DNA from: CAZEQL01 sp964514415
Lineage (GTDB): Bacteria; Chloroflexota; Dehalococcoidia; GIF9; AB-539-J10
Reading direction: 5' to 3'
Assembly (NCBI GenBank): GCA_964514415.1
Contig: CAZEQL010000034.1
Location: 1 to 12,652, forward strand
Length of the DNA: 12,652 bases
A program made the translations under genes and the position numbers. The notes below the pieces were generated by a model. The model was not told the origin of the DNA. It saw only the letters and a program-made list of their open reading frames with translations, and made no database searches. Positions 12,616-12,652 of the stretch are shown in pieces (position 1 is the stretch's first letter; the number at the start of each line of letters is the position of its first letter).

Positions 12616-12644
12616 TTGACAAATGCAACTGTCTGGGGGATAAT
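12616..12644 (+). promoter_or_regulatory. Divergent promoter for a gene beyond the right edge
   Basis: A perfect TTGACA (12616-12621), exactly 17 bases, then GATAAT (12639-12644). Transcription would start near 12651 and run out of the window. It lies back to back with the nfi promoter. Confidence 0.65.
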
Positions 12645-12652
12645 ATCCAAAT

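Overview
The window reads as bacterial chromosome from an uncultured, environment-dwelling lineage, most likely Chloroflexota (Dehalococcoidia-like). This is an inference from gene content: a secreted papain-type peptidase with BACON-like repeats, a DUF1893 protein, a MA-type metallopeptidase, a family 5 solute-binding lipoprotein, several PIN toxins, and many dispersed palindromic repeats of the sort that litter such genomes. No rRNA, tRNA or CRISPR array is visible, so the lineage is not proven.

Left part (1-4354). A minus-strand secreted C1-family cysteine peptidase runs off the left edge and has a near-consensus promoter at 1826-1854. About 570 bases of gene-free DNA follow, full of short GC-rich palindromes. 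Next is a minus-strand pair with a 4-base overlap: a DUF1893 protein and then a peptide-type ABC transporter substrate-binding lipoprotein.

Middle part (4366-9092). This is a patchwork of toxin-antitoxin genes and duplicated gene ends. It holds (i) a ribbon-helix-helix-like antitoxin with a PIN toxin (4865-5507) behind a strong promoter; (ii) a three-gene overlapping cluster (about 5790-7343) of two unfamiliar proteins and a second PIN toxin; and (iii) a minus-strand AbrB-type antitoxin with a third PIN toxin (8403-9073). Modules ii and iii are each bracketed by direct repeats carrying the 3' end of a neighbouring gene. The 131-base pair around module ii has one mismatch and carries the 3' end of toxin 1. 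The roughly 230-base pair around module iii carries the 3' end of the MA-peptidase gene. A 196-base duplication of the 5' end of radC with its leader brackets modules i and ii together.

Right part (9201-12652). A minus-strand membrane-anchored or secreted MA-type metallopeptidase is followed by prfB (peptide chain release factor 2), which keeps the classical CTT-TGA-C programmed +1 frameshift, and by nfi (endonuclease V) 14 bases upstream of prfB. The nfi promoter predicts a nearly leaderless mRNA. A divergent consensus promoter at the right edge points to a plus-strand gene outside the window.

A compound palindromic repeat (outer arms TGTAGTTGC/GCAACTACA) recurs at 4731, 7973 and 10702, with a partial inverted copy at 2142. 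AT-rich inverted-repeat elements that look like MITEs lie beside two of these copies.
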